A stretch of 64,000 nucleotides of DNA from JAGVSR01 sp964589785. Its GTDB lineage: Bacteria; Pseudomonadota; Alphaproteobacteria; Rhizobiales; Hyphomicrobiaceae. Below, piece by piece: positions 23,267 through 32,212 of the stretch. The position numbers and the translations under genes were made by a program. Each line of letters opens with the position of its first letter. Positions within the stretch are counted from its first letter, which is position 1. Under the pieces are notes generated by a model. The model worked only from the letters and a program-made list of their open reading frames with translations, made no database searches and had not been told where the DNA came from. The stretch is from contig CAZPUQ010000001.1 in NCBI GenBank assembly GCA_964589785.1, forward strand, positions 372,001 through 436,000. The letters run 5' to 3'.

Positions 23267-23758
23267 ATGGACGCCACCCGCTACCGCGCCCTCATGCGCC
23301 ACCAGGCGGGCGCCGTGGCCATCATCGCGGCGGGTCCTGCCGGCGCCCGCCGGGGGCTGACCGCGACGGCGTTCTCCTCCCTGTCCGACAGTCCACCGAC
23401 GCTGCTCGTCTGCGTGCAGCGCCGGGCCGGGACGCATGGCGCCATCGTCGCGGCCAAGGCGTTCAGCGTGAACATGCTGGCGCGCGAGCAGCAGGCGCTG
23501 GCGGAGCGCTTCTCGGGCAAGGCGGGCGCTACCGGCGAGCAGCGGTTCGAGGGCGGCGGGGCGGTTTGGACGACGCTCGCGACGGGCGCGCCGGTGCTTT
23601 CGGGGGCGCTCGCGAGTCTCGACTGCGAGCTGCTCGACGAGCACGCGTTCGCCACGCATTCGATCTTCATCGGCCGTGTCGTGGATGGCCGCTTCCGCAG
23701 CGACGGTGGACCGCTGCTCTATTTCCGCAACGACTACTGGGATATCGGCGCTCGCTGA
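23267..23758 (+). CDS. flavin reductase family protein (FMN-binding split barrel)
   Basis: A 163-residue protein of the flavin reductase-like domain, which uses NAD(P)H to reduce FMN for a partner monooxygenase or binds flavin itself. Typical segments are GLTATAFSSLSDSPPTLLVCVQ, then FSVNMLAREQQALAERFSG and HSIFIGRVVDGR, ending in LLYFRNDYWDIG. It lies 87 bases after the FAD oxidoreductase gene; the two may work together, though no monooxygenase subunit is visible. Confidence 0.88.
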   Translation: MDATRYRALMRHQAGAVAIIAAGPAGARRGLTATAFSSLSDSPPTLLVCVQRRAGTHGAIVAAKAFSVNMLAREQQALAERFSGKAGATGEQRFEGGGAVWTTLATGAPVLSGALASLDCELLDEHAFATHSIFIGRVVDGRFRSDGGPLLYFRNDYWDIGAR

Positions 23759-23783
23759 AAGCCCCGCGAAGGAACGACGCCCC

Positions 23784-24200
23784 GTGCGCATCACGCCAAC
23801 CCTCACGCTGGACGAGCGCGACATCGAGGAACGCTTCGTGCGCGCCTCCGGGCCCGGCGGGCAGAACGTCAACAAGGTCTCGACCGCGGTGGAGCTTCGC
23901 TACGCTCTGCGTCACGGCACGCTGCCCGTCGGCGTGCGCGACCGCCTGATTGCGATCGCGGGGCGGCGCGTGACGGACGAGGGCGTGCTCGTGATCCGGG
24001 CCGAGCGGTTCCGCACGCAGGAGCGCAATCGCGAGGACGCCCGCGCGCGCCTTGCCGATCTCGTCCGTCAGGCGCTCGAAGTGCCCAAGAGGCGCGTTGC
24101 GACAAAGCCCACGAAGGCCGCCAGGAAGCGCCGCCTGGAAGCGAAGGGCCGGCGATCGAACGTGAAGCAGATGCGCCGGGTGAAGCCCGATCTCGATTGA
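23784..24200 (+). CDS. arfB: peptidyl-tRNA hydrolase ArfB (ribosome rescue)
   Basis: Releases peptides from ribosomes stalled without a stop codon. The 138-residue product has the GGQ catalytic motif in RASGPGGQNVNKVSTAVELR and a long Lys/Arg-rich C-terminal tail (KRRVATKPTKAARKRRL) that enters the empty mRNA channel, as in E. coli YaeJ. It lacks the codon-recognition domains of release factors. The start is GTG at 23784 with AAGGA ten bases upstream; no suitable ATG exists. Nine bases separate it from hyi. Confidence 0.92.
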   Translation: MRITPTLTLDERDIEERFVRASGPGGQNVNKVSTAVELRYALRHGTLPVGVRDRLIAIAGRRVTDEGVLVIRAERFRTQERNREDARARLADLVRQALEVPKRRVATKPTKAARKRRLEAKGRRSNVKQMRRVKPDLD

Positions 24201-24208
24201 AGGTACCC

Positions 24209-25051
24209 ATGCCCCGCTTCGCAGCCAACCTCAGCTTGCTCTTCACCGAGCTGCCGTTCCTCGACCGCTTCGAGGCGGCGGCGAAGGCCGGCTTCAAGGG
24301 CGTGGAGTTCCTTTTTCCCTATGCCTTCGAGGCCGGCGACATTTGCGCGCGGCTCGAGGCGAACGGACTTGAGCTCGTGCTCTTCAACCTGCCGCCCGGG
24401 CATTGGGACGAGGGCGAGCGCGGCATCGCAGCCCTGCGCGGGCGCCGGGACGAGTTCACGGCCGGGCTCGATCTGGCGCTGCGCTACGCGGAGGCGCTGA
24501 AGTGCAAGCGCCTGCATGCCATGGCGGGGCTTGAGCCGCACGGCACCGACCGGGAGGTCTACGTCGAGAACCTCAGGCTCGCGGCGGACTGGGCGCTCGG
24601 CGATGGCGTCGATGTCCTCATCGAGCCCATCAACACGTTCGACATGCCGGGCTATTTCTTGACGACGACCGAGGCCGCGCGCGAGGTGATCGCCGAGGCC
24701 GGCGCGCCCAACCTCGGCCTGCAGTTCGACGTCTATCATCGCTTCCGGATGCAGGGCGGCGTGCTCGAGGCGATCGCCGAGTTCGCGCCGCTGACACGCC
24801 ACTATCAATGCGCCAACCCGCCCGACCGCAGCGAGCCCGACATCGACGTGCTCGACTACGGCGCCGTTTTCCGCGCCATCGATGCGACCGGATTTGCGGG
24901 TTGGATCGGCTGCGAATACAAGCCGAGGGCCGGCACCGCCGCCGGTCTCGGCTGGCCGGCCCGGTGCGGGGTGGCGCTCGGCGCAGTCGCACTGTCGCCA
25001 CATTCGAGCCCCGGCCCACGCGGTACCGGCGGGCTGGGCGGCCGCGCCTGA
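24209..25051 (+). CDS. hyi: hydroxypyruvate isomerase
   Basis: Interconverts hydroxypyruvate and tartronate semialdehyde (TIM barrel, metal-dependent). The 280-residue product begins RFAANLSLLFTELPFLDRF and contains KGVEFLFPY, LFNLPPGHW, VLIEPINTFDMPGYFL, LGLQFDVYH and GWIGCEYKPRAGT, all in family form, including the metal-binding Glu and Asp positions. The family normally ends soon after GLGW; here about 28 extra Gly/Pro/Ala-rich residues follow, perhaps from loss of the original stop. The usual partners gcl and glxR are not nearby. Confidence 0.88.
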   Translation: MPRFAANLSLLFTELPFLDRFEAAAKAGFKGVEFLFPYAFEAGDICARLEANGLELVLFNLPPGHWDEGERGIAALRGRRDEFTAGLDLALRYAEALKCKRLHAMAGLEPHGTDREVYVENLRLAADWALGDGVDVLIEPINTFDMPGYFLTTTEAAREVIAEAGAPNLGLQFDVYHRFRMQGGVLEAIAEFAPLTRHYQCANPPDRSEPDIDVLDYGAVFRAIDATGFAGWIGCEYKPRAGTAAGLGWPARCGVALGAVALSPHSSPGPRGTGGLGGRA

Positions 25052-25139
25052 CGGTGGCATAATCGGCTGCCGGGGAGGACCGGCACGTCGACGATGGCGG
25101 GCCGGCGACGACGGCCATGCCGATAATGGGGGAAATTTG

Positions 25140-26165
25140 ATGATCCGCCACCCTGCCTGCGACCGGCGCTCGTTCGTCCGGGGAGCGGCTGCCACGCTCG
25201 CCGCGCCGCTCGTTCTGCGCCCGCTTACGGGGTCCGCCGCCGCACAGGAGGTGCTGCCGGGAGCCGGGCCGTCGTCGGAGATCTGGGGCGAGCTGGGCCG
25301 CCTCACGCTGTCGGCGCAGAGGCTTGGCCTGTCCGTGCCGCGCATGTCGCTTGGACCTGAAAGCCTGACCGACGACTTCGCGACGACCATGCCGGCGATC
25401 GTTGATCTCATGGACAGCCTCGACGGCGCCATCGCGTCGGCTCCGGTCGAGAAGGCGGACGCCGCGGAGGATCTGAAGGAGCAGGCGAGCGCGCTGCTCG
25501 GCAAGGTGCTGGCCGCAGAGAAGCTGCCGCGCGAGATCGTCGACGAAGCCGCGCCTCCGTCTGCCGCGCCCGCCGTGAAGGCGCCGGGCTACGAGGAGGT
25601 CGCGGAGAGCTACCGCGAGCTTTTCCGCACCTGCCAGATCAAGAGCGACAAGACCTCCGAGGTGAAGTGGTACACCGACAAGCTTACGGATCCCGCGCGT
25701 CGCGAGCGCTACCAGAAGATCGAGGACGAGATCTGCGTGCCCTGGTACTTCGTCGGCATCATCCACGGCATGGAGTGCGCCTTCGACTTCACCAAGCACC
25801 TGCACAACGGCGACCCGCTGAAGTACCGCACGGTGCAGGTTCCCAAGGGCCGGCCGGCGACGTGGAACCCACCGAGCGACTGGCATTCGAGCGCGGTCGA
25901 TGCGCTGCGCTACGACAAGTTCGCCGATCTCACCGACTGGGAGCTGCCGCGCATGCTCTACCGCTGGGAGGCCTACAACGGCTGGCGCTCGCGCGTGCTC
26001 TACAAGATCAACACGCCCTACCTGTGGAGCTTCTCCAACCACTACACCAAGGGCAAGTTCGTCGCCGACAACGTGTGGGATGGCAACGCCGTCTCCAAGC
26101 AGTGCGGCGCGGCCGTGATGCTGAAGATGATCGTCCAGAACGGCGTCATCGGCCAGCCGGCATAG
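25140..26165 (+). CDS. Tat-exported lysozyme-like protein
   Basis: The 341-residue product starts with a twin-arginine signal (CDRRSFVRGAAATLAAPLVL). Residues about 40-150 are helical and Ala-rich. Residues 150-320 form a lysozyme-like domain known from bacterial peptidoglycan-acting proteins: WYFVGIIHGMECAFDFTKH with candidate catalytic Glu 212, then LHNGDPLKYRTVQVPKGRP, LYRWEAYNGWRS and PYLWSFSNHYTKGKFVAD. It would act on peptidoglycan glycan strands in the periplasm, which is inference from the fold. GGGGGA precedes the ATG. It converges on the double-protease gene. Confidence 0.75.
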   Translation: MIRHPACDRRSFVRGAAATLAAPLVLRPLTGSAAAQEVLPGAGPSSEIWGELGRLTLSAQRLGLSVPRMSLGPESLTDDFATTMPAIVDLMDSLDGAIASAPVEKADAAEDLKEQASALLGKVLAAEKLPREIVDEAAPPSAAPAVKAPGYEEVAESYRELFRTCQIKSDKTSEVKWYTDKLTDPARRERYQKIEDEICVPWYFVGIIHGMECAFDFTKHLHNGDPLKYRTVQVPKGRPATWNPPSDWHSSAVDALRYDKFADLTDWELPRMLYRWEAYNGWRSRVLYKINTPYLWSFSNHYTKGKFVADNVWDGNAVSKQCGAAVMLKMIVQNGVIGQPA

Positions 26166-26225
26166 GCGGCCGTATTACGCCCGTGCGATGCAAGGGCGAG
26201 CGGCGAAACGCGGCGGCCGGGCGGG

Positions 26226-29200
26226 TCAGGAGCTGCCGTAGACGAGGCCGACCGCCTGCTGCGCGGCGAGCACCTGATCGCAATCGCTCTCCGCGAAGCC
26301 CGAGCCCTTCTTCTGCGTCAGGTCGAGACAGGATTGCAGGAATCCTTCTGCGGCCTCCACCAGCGTCGCGGTCTGATTGAGGTTCGTCGTGAGCGTGCGG
26401 TACGTGAGGTGCGCGAGCTTGCCACGCCCGAGCCCGCGGACCGGCGTGCCGCGATGCTCCCCGCCCTCCGCGATGAGGTAGGCGAACTTGTTGAGGATGC
26501 CGCTGTTGAAGTGGACGCAGCCGTTGTCGTTGAGCCAGGTCGACGCGCAGATCGGATCGGCGGCCGTCACGGCATCTCCGTAATGGTCCGGCTGGCCGCG
26601 GTTGCTCGAGGAGAAGTTCTGCGTCTTGTCGAAGAGCGACGTCCCGTCGGGGTTCGTGAGGTTGGGGGCGGCGAGCGAGCGCAGCGGACGCTCCGGCGAA
26701 TAGCCGGGGGCGGCCTCGCCGATGAGCCAGTTGGCACCCGCGCCCTTGGCATAGAACTCGATGAGCGCGCCGAAGATATCGGAGATGCTCTCGTTGACCG
26801 CGCCCGGCTCGTCCGAATAGACGAGGTTCGCCTCGTGCTGGATGATGCCGTGCGACATCTCGTGCGCGACGATGTCGACGGCGCCCGCATAGCCGGGGCC
26901 GAACACCATCGCGTTGGCCTTCGGACAGTACGACGACTTGGAGGGGCACCAGTAGGCGTTGCGCACGTTGCCGAAGCGCACGTAGCTCTCCAGTGGCGCG
27001 CCGCCCTTCGGACCGTCCTGGTCGTTGTCGTCGAAGCTGTTGCGGCCGAAGACGAGATAGAAGAAGTCCCGTACCGCGCCCGTGTAGCGGAACGCCTGCT
27101 CGGCGTCCTCCGGCAGCGTCTGCCCGCTCGTCTTGCCGTCCTCGTCCACGATGGCCGCCGTGTCCGTAGTATTGGCGGAATCGTAGATGCGGCGGATGAG
27201 GGCGGACGGCTTGTCGCGGTAGAAGTGGAAGACCTCGCCCGTCTTGGCATCGACGAACAGGCGGTAGGCATCGATCGACACCATGTAGGCGAGGCGCGTG
27301 CCGCCCGGCACGCGGGCGCGCAGCAGGGCGGGATCGAAGACCACGAGTTCGGCCTTGGCCGGTGCCGTCTCGGGATCGGGTCCCATCGGCAGCGGCGGTG
27401 CGGGGCTGTTGGCGGAGCCTTTGAGCAGCGCGCCGAGCCGCTTGCGCGCGGCCGCGACCGCCGCGGCCTCCTCCACCGACGGCGACGTGTCGGAGATTGA
27501 CACGGCCGACGTCGAGCCCTGGTAGCGCGTGACCCCGAGCGAGTTCTCGACGGTGAGCCGCGCCGACGAGCCGAAGACTTTGACGCCGCCGACCTGCTGC
27601 TCGACGTTGGCGATATAGCGGCCGGGGAAGTCGGGGTCCTTGCGGCGGCCGACGTATTTCAGCTCGGCCTTCTGGTTGCGTGCCGGCAGCGCGGCCGTCA
27701 GCCCGCTCGTCTCGAGGAAGGTCTCGACGATGCGGCGCGTATCCTCCTCCGTCTGCTCGGCCGAGCGTGCGCCCGCCGTCAGCAGCGACGGGTCGGGCTT
27801 GAAGCCGACGATGCTGCTCGGGAGGCCCGTCGCCGGATTGATGACGACCTTCAGATCCGGGTTCTCCTTCTTCAGGGCCTCGACGCCCTTGGCGACCTCG
27901 GTACGTGTCGCCTCGGCCGGCGCGGCCGTGCCGCCGACGGTGCCGCTGTCGGCGACGACCGTGCTGTCGGGCGCGACCGCTGGAGCGGCGGGCGTGGCGC
28001 CGTCGGAGGGGACGGGAGGCGCCGTTTCACCGCCGCCCGCCGGGTTGAGCGCGGCAATGAGCGCGCCGTCGCGCCGCCGGCACAAGACCGGCGCGTCCGG
28101 CTCCTTGCCGTCGGCGGCGGCGACGAGGCTGTGCGCGATGCGCGCGGTGAGGCCCGTTTCCGCGAGCGCGGTCTTCAAGGCTTCAGCGGCTTGCGCCCAG
28201 GCGGTCTCGATCGGCGCCAGGTCCGATTTCACGAACGGCACGCGCGCGGCCTTCGCCTCGCGCACGGAGGCCTGCCCGTCGCCGTTGAGGTCGATGCGCG
28301 GGAAGTGGCATTCGTTGTCGTCGACGATGCCATCGCCGTTGAGGTCGTCGGTGAAGGCGGCCTCGGTCGCCGCCGCGGTCTCGATCGCGGCGAGCGCGCG
28401 CGCAAAGGCCTTGATGTCCTCCGCATCGACGGTGCCATTGCCGTCGAGGTCGGCGAGGCGGCGGCGCGCGTCCTCGGAGATCGCAACCGCCGCGGCGACG
28501 GCATCGATGCGCGGCGCGCCGGGTGTGCCCTCGGGCGGCGGGGTACCGCTCTCCTTCAGGGCCGCGATGACGGCCTCGGGCGTCTTGTCGGGGGCGAGCT
28601 CGAAGAGCAGGGCGGCAAGCGCGGCGACGTGAGGGGCCGCCTGCGACGTGCCCGAGCAGATGCCGAAGGGCGACGTGGTGCTGCCGAGCGTGCTCATGAT
28701 GTCGACGCCGGGTGCGGAGACGTGCCCGCCGGTGTTGGAAAAGCCGGCACGCGTGCCGTCGCGCGCGGTCGCCTCGACGACGATGATGTTGCGCACCGGC
28801 TCGCCGCTCGTCCAGGCATAGGTGCCGGCCCACGCGAACGGCGAGGCCCACCGGGTATCGAGCGGCTCGTCGAGGCCCTCGCTGTCGTTGCCGGCGGCGA
28901 CGACGAACAGCACCTCGTTCTCGACGAGGCGCGCCATGGTGCGGATGACGCTGGCCTGCTCCGCGACGTGCAGCTTCAGTCCTTCGACGTCGTCGGGCTC
29001 CGCGTCGCCCAGGACGCCGCGCGCGACGAAATTGTAGGCGAGGCTGACGTTCAAGACGCGCAGGTTGTCGTCCTTGCGCAGGTTGTCGGTCAGATAGACC
29101 ATCGTGTTGGAGAGCACATCGGAGAACAGCATGGCCTGGGCCTGCCAGCTCTCGTCCGCGTCGAGACGGTCGCGCTCGCCGATGAACTCGGCCGAGATCG

Positions 29201-30377
29201 CAACGGCCTCCAGGTTCGCATCCGGCACGATGCCGTCGATGCCGGGCGCCGCACCCTGCCTGGCGCCGATGATGCCGGCGACGTGCGTGCCGTGGTTGGT
29301 CTCGCAGTCCGGGCGCACGAGCGGCGGGCGCAGCGCGCCGCGGGCAAGCGTGTACTTCACGTTCGCATTGTCGGTGAAGCCGACATCGATGATGCCGACC
29401 TTCGGCCGCCGGGCTTCCGGGTTCGCGCGGCGGTGACGGTCGATCAGCGACCACATGGCCGGCATGCGCATCGCCTTGAGGCCCCAGTTGCCGTCGGGCG
29501 TCGTGCCGGGCTGCCAGCGCCACGCGTAGGTCTGCTCGCCCACCTTGATCTCGGCGCCGGAGGGTTTCGGCAGCGACTTGTTGCCGATGAGGCTGTCGAC
29601 GAACGCCGCATCGACGATCGGCTCCTGGCGCAGCGCCTTGATGAGCGGCGGATCGAGGATGCGGTCGAGCTTCGCCTTCGGATCGGTGGTCTCGGCAGGC
29701 GACGGCGGCGACGGACCGAGGCTCGGCGCCGTCCCGGACTGCTCGACCATGATGACGCCGAGGGCGCCGATGACCTTGGTGATCTTCAATCCGTATTTGC
29801 TCAGCAGCGCCTGGATCTGCTCTTCCGTCACGTCCGGCTTGAGCTGGATCATGTAGCTGTTCTTTTTGGCAACGGGCACGTCCGCTGCAGCCGCGCCGCC
29901 GCCACCGGTGCGTTCGACGAGGCTTGTGCTGTCGCCTGTTACGACATCGCCGGACAGGGACGGGCCAGCCAGGGATTGGGCCGTGGCGGGCGTGGCCAGC
30001 GGCAGGAGCGACGACGACTTGCCCCAGACCTTGTTCTTGAGCGAGTCGAACCACGTGTCCTGACCGGGCCGCCTCCGCTGCGCCCGCTTCCTCTTCGCAT
30101 CGGGGTCGGGCTTGACCCACTCGAACTTCTCCGTCTTGTCGGTCGGTGCCGGGCCCGGCCTCTTGTGCGACCGGGTCGCGTCGTCGCGCGCGCGGTCGGA
30201 GGAGCCGGCGCCGCCCGAGCCGGAGGGCGTCTCCGCCGGGCCGTTGTTGTCCGGCTTGAACTTCTCTTCCAGCAGGTTCTTGAGGCGGCCGTAGTCCGGT
30301 CGCTGGGATTGCGCAGCAGCGGGCGCCGTCAGCAGGGCCAGCGCCGTGGCAAACAGGATCGTGGTGCGCATCGTCAT
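26226..30377 (-). CDS. exported dual protease: subtilisin-type (S8) plus thermolysin-type (M4)
   Basis: A 1383-residue secreted protein with two complete peptidase units. Order: signal peptide 1-22; disordered 40-165; I9-like propeptide around 171-212; S8 catalytic domain about 285-635 with Asp 331 (IIDVGFTD), His 362 (NHGTHVAG), Asn 497 (AAGNDS) and Ser 578 (SGTSQAAPH). Three EF-hand/dockerin-like calcium loops follow (DLDGNGTVDAED at 643, DLNGDGIVDDNE at 678, DLNGDGQASVRE at 696), then a Pro/Ala linker 775-825. The second half has FTP and PepSY propeptide regions about 828-1055 and an M4 domain with HEMSH 1172-1176, Glu 1196 and His 1289 (NDNGCVHFNSG). All catalytic residues are present. 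GAGG lies seven bases before the start. It follows the M23 gene by 50 bases. Confidence 0.92.
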   Translation of the reverse strand: MTMRTTILFATALALLTAPAAAQSQRPDYGRLKNLLEEKFKPDNNGPAETPSGSGGAGSSDRARDDATRSHKRPGPAPTDKTEKFEWVKPDPDAKRKRAQRRRPGQDTWFDSLKNKVWGKSSSLLPLATPATAQSLAGPSLSGDVVTGDSTSLVERTGGGGAAAADVPVAKKNSYMIQLKPDVTEEQIQALLSKYGLKITKVIGALGVIMVEQSGTAPSLGPSPPSPAETTDPKAKLDRILDPPLIKALRQEPIVDAAFVDSLIGNKSLPKPSGAEIKVGEQTYAWRWQPGTTPDGNWGLKAMRMPAMWSLIDRHRRANPEARRPKVGIIDVGFTDNANVKYTLARGALRPPLVRPDCETNHGTHVAGIIGARQGAAPGIDGIVPDANLEAVAISAEFIGERDRLDADESWQAQAMLFSDVLSNTMVYLTDNLRKDDNLRVLNVSLAYNFVARGVLGDAEPDDVEGLKLHVAEQASVIRTMARLVENEVLFVVAAGNDSEGLDEPLDTRWASPFAWAGTYAWTSGEPVRNIIVVEATARDGTRAGFSNTGGHVSAPGVDIMSTLGSTTSPFGICSGTSQAAPHVAALAALLFELAPDKTPEAVIAALKESGTPPPEGTPGAPRIDAVAAAVAISEDARRRLADLDGNGTVDAEDIKAFARALAAIETAAATEAAFTDDLNGDGIVDDNECHFPRIDLNGDGQASVREAKAARVPFVKSDLAPIETAWAQAAEALKTALAETGLTARIAHSLVAAADGKEPDAPVLCRRRDGALIAALNPAGGGETAPPVPSDGATPAAPAVAPDSTVVADSGTVGGTAAPAEATRTEVAKGVEALKKENPDLKVVINPATGLPSSIVGFKPDPSLLTAGARSAEQTEEDTRRIVETFLETSGLTAALPARNQKAELKYVGRRKDPDFPGRYIANVEQQVGGVKVFGSSARLTVENSLGVTRYQGSTSAVSISDTSPSVEEAAAVAAARKRLGALLKGSANSPAPPLPMGPDPETAPAKAELVVFDPALLRARVPGGTRLAYMVSIDAYRLFVDAKTGEVFHFYRDKPSALIRRIYDSANTTDTAAIVDEDGKTSGQTLPEDAEQAFRYTGAVRDFFYLVFGRNSFDDNDQDGPKGGAPLESYVRFGNVRNAYWCPSKSSYCPKANAMVFGPGYAGAVDIVAHEMSHGIIQHEANLVYSDEPGAVNESISDIFGALIEFYAKGAGANWLIGEAAPGYSPERPLRSLAAPNLTNPDGTSLFDKTQNFSSSNRGQPDHYGDAVTAADPICASTWLNDNGCVHFNSGILNKFAYLIAEGGEHRGTPVRGLGRGKLAHLTYRTLTTNLNQTATLVEAAEGFLQSCLDLTQKKGSGFAESDCDQVLAAQQAVGLVYGSS

Positions 30378-30427
30378 CTCGTTACCTCGTCATCGCGGCC
30401 GGGCCGCACGTTCGAGCGGGCGGCGGA

Positions 30428-32101
30428 TCAATCCCACCAGCTCGACCACCACTTGGAAACTCCGTCCTTCATCCACTGCCACCATCCCGTCTCGGGCTCG
30501 GGCTGCGGAGCCGGGACTGGCGCAGGCTCGGGCGTCGGCTCCGGAGAGGGAGCCGGCTCGGGGGCAGGCGCCGGTGTCGGCTCGGGGGACGGCTCTGGCG
30601 TCGGAGTCGGCGCCGGAATGGGCTCTGGCGCTGGAATGGGCTCCGGCTGGGGAGCGGGTGTCGGCTCGGGCACGGGTTCCGGCGCAGGCTCAGGCGCCGG
30701 TTCGGGAGCTGGCACCGGAGTGGGTTCCGGTGCGGGCTCCGGCACCGGCTCAGGCGCCGGTTGCGGCGGCTCCGGCGTGGGCGTCGGCTCGGGCGCGGGT
30801 TCCGGTGCGGGCTCGGGTGTTGGAGCCGGCTCCGGTGTCGGAGCAGGTTCGGGAGCGGGCGCCGGAGTGGGTTCCGGTGCGGGCTCTGGCACCGGCTCGG
30901 GCGCCGGTTGCGGCGGCTCCGGCGTGGGCGTCGGCTCGGGTGTGGGAACGGGCGTCGGCTCAGGCGCAGGCTGGGGCGTTGGGTCCGGCGCGGGCTCGGG
31001 CGTCGGCGGCGGCTGGACGCCGATCTCGTAGCCCGCCTCCGCGAGGAGCGTGCCATCCGCCGCGATGCCGGCCTCGACACCCTTGTCGCGCCGGAGCGCT
31101 GCGACCAGCGAGGCGAACACGGGCACGTAGACGGTCAGCGTCTTGGTGCCGGCCTTGATCGTCTGGCGCGCCTGGAAATGCAGGTGCAGGCTCGTGGACG
31201 GCGAGCCGTTCATGTACTTGGAGACCTTGCCCAGCACCTGGCCCTGCTTCACGACCTGTCCGCTCTTCACAGTGATCGAGCGCGGGTGCATGTGCAGATA
31301 ATAGTAGTCGGTGCCGTCCTTGCCCTTGAGCTGCACGGTGGTGTTCGACGTGACGTTCGTGATCGTCCCGTCGACGACGGCGACCGCCTCCCAGTTGTTG
31401 TCCTTGAACGTCGGCGGGCGGATGTCCTGTCCCTGGTGCCCGGCGCCCGATGGGCACAGCGGCATCGACCAGCCGCGCACCTCGCAATAGTTGTCGCGCT
31501 GCTGCATCGGATCGTAGTTGCGCCGGTCGCTCTCGCTGCCGCCGGCCGCGCCCTTCCCGTTCCAGCCGCCGCCGCCGTAGCCCCAGATCTGGGAGTTCAT
31601 GTGCGGGAAGCGGCCGTCGCCGAGCTTCAGCGGGAAGATGATGTTCGGCAGATAGACGTAGCGGTCGTTGGCGCGGCCGCGGCCCTTGTCCTTCTCGAGA
31701 AGATCGCCGGGCGGGTAGTAGGCGAACTGCGGCTTCGGCGGCTCCGGCGGCGGGCCGGGGACGGGTGACGGCTCGGGTGTCGGCGCCGGCTCCGGTGTCG
31801 GCGCGGGCGTGGGGGTGAGCTGGCACTTCACGCGTTCGAGGCGCGCCTCGCCGCGCGCGTCGGCGGCATCGGGCGGGCAGACGGCATTCGGGAAGCGCTC
31901 GCCGGTCGGATTGGTACGCGGAGCGTCGCCGCTCAGGGCGCGCAGCAGCGCGTGGCTCATGAGATCGCGGCCTTGTAGCGTGACGCGGGTATTGGCGCCG
32001 TCGCCGGCGACGGCGGGTGGAGTGACGGCGAGCGCCGCGATCGAGACGGCAGCGGCGGGGCGCATGCGCACGATGCGGCCTGCGGTTCGACGAGACGCCA
32101 C
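30428..32101 (-). CDS. exported M23 endopeptidase with Pro/Glu stalk and Trp-rich tail
   Basis: A 557-residue secreted metallopeptidase of the LytM/M23 type, which cuts peptidoglycan cross-bridges or peptides. It has a signal peptide (to about residue 32), a short Pro/Thr linker (96-125) and the catalytic domain about 140-345, with GHQGQD (His 222, Asp 226) and SLHLHF (His 306, His 308) as zinc and catalytic residues. A stalk of about 175 residues of P-E/P-A/P-T repeats comes next (364-538), and the last 19 residues contain seven Trp. The start is GTG at 32101 with GGGGGGA six bases upstream, giving an intact signal peptide. It precedes the dual-protease gene by 50 bases. Confidence 0.87.
   Translation of the reverse strand: MASRRTAGRIVRMRPAAAVSIAALAVTPPAVAGDGANTRVTLQGRDLMSHALLRALSGDAPRTNPTGERFPNAVCPPDAADARGEARLERVKCQLTPTPAPTPEPAPTPEPSPVPGPPPEPPKPQFAYYPPGDLLEKDKGRGRANDRYVYLPNIIFPLKLGDGRFPHMNSQIWGYGGGGWNGKGAAGGSESDRRNYDPMQQRDNYCEVRGWSMPLCPSGAGHQGQDIRPPTFKDNNWEAVAVVDGTITNVTSNTTVQLKGKDGTDYYYLHMHPRSITVKSGQVVKQGQVLGKVSKYMNGSPSTSLHLHFQARQTIKAGTKTLTVYVPVFASLVAALRRDKGVEAGIAADGTLLAEAGYEIGVQPPPTPEPAPDPTPQPAPEPTPVPTPEPTPTPEPPQPAPEPVPEPAPEPTPAPAPEPAPTPEPAPTPEPAPEPAPEPTPTPEPPQPAPEPVPEPAPEPTPVPAPEPAPEPAPEPVPEPTPAPQPEPIPAPEPIPAPTPTPEPSPEPTPAPAPEPAPSPEPTPEPAPVPAPQPEPETGWWQWMKDGVSKWWSSWWD
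30715..30940. repeat. 79-bp direct repeat pair within Pro/Glu stalk coding sequence
   Basis: Copies at 30715-30793 and 30862-30940 differ at only a few positions and are offset by 147 bases, exactly 49 codons. They encode a duplicated block around P-T-P-T-P-E-P-P-Q-P. The surrounding 30486-31011 is made of degenerate six-base units. Confidence 0.85.
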
Positions 32102-32212
32102 GACATTCCCCCCTGTCAGTCCCCGCCGCGCCGGACGCGACGAGGTTCCAGTGCCCCTGCGGTTATGCCCCAGGCGGGTGCCGCGAGGCAACGCGACCCG
32201 CCCTCGCCCCTG

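Noticed and set aside
28131..31031. A 966-codon plus-strand frame with long Gly-Ser-Gly-Ala repeats
   Set aside because: It is the complement of the dual-protease gene and the Pro/Glu stalk. The Gly/Ser repeats are produced by reading the P-E repeats backwards.
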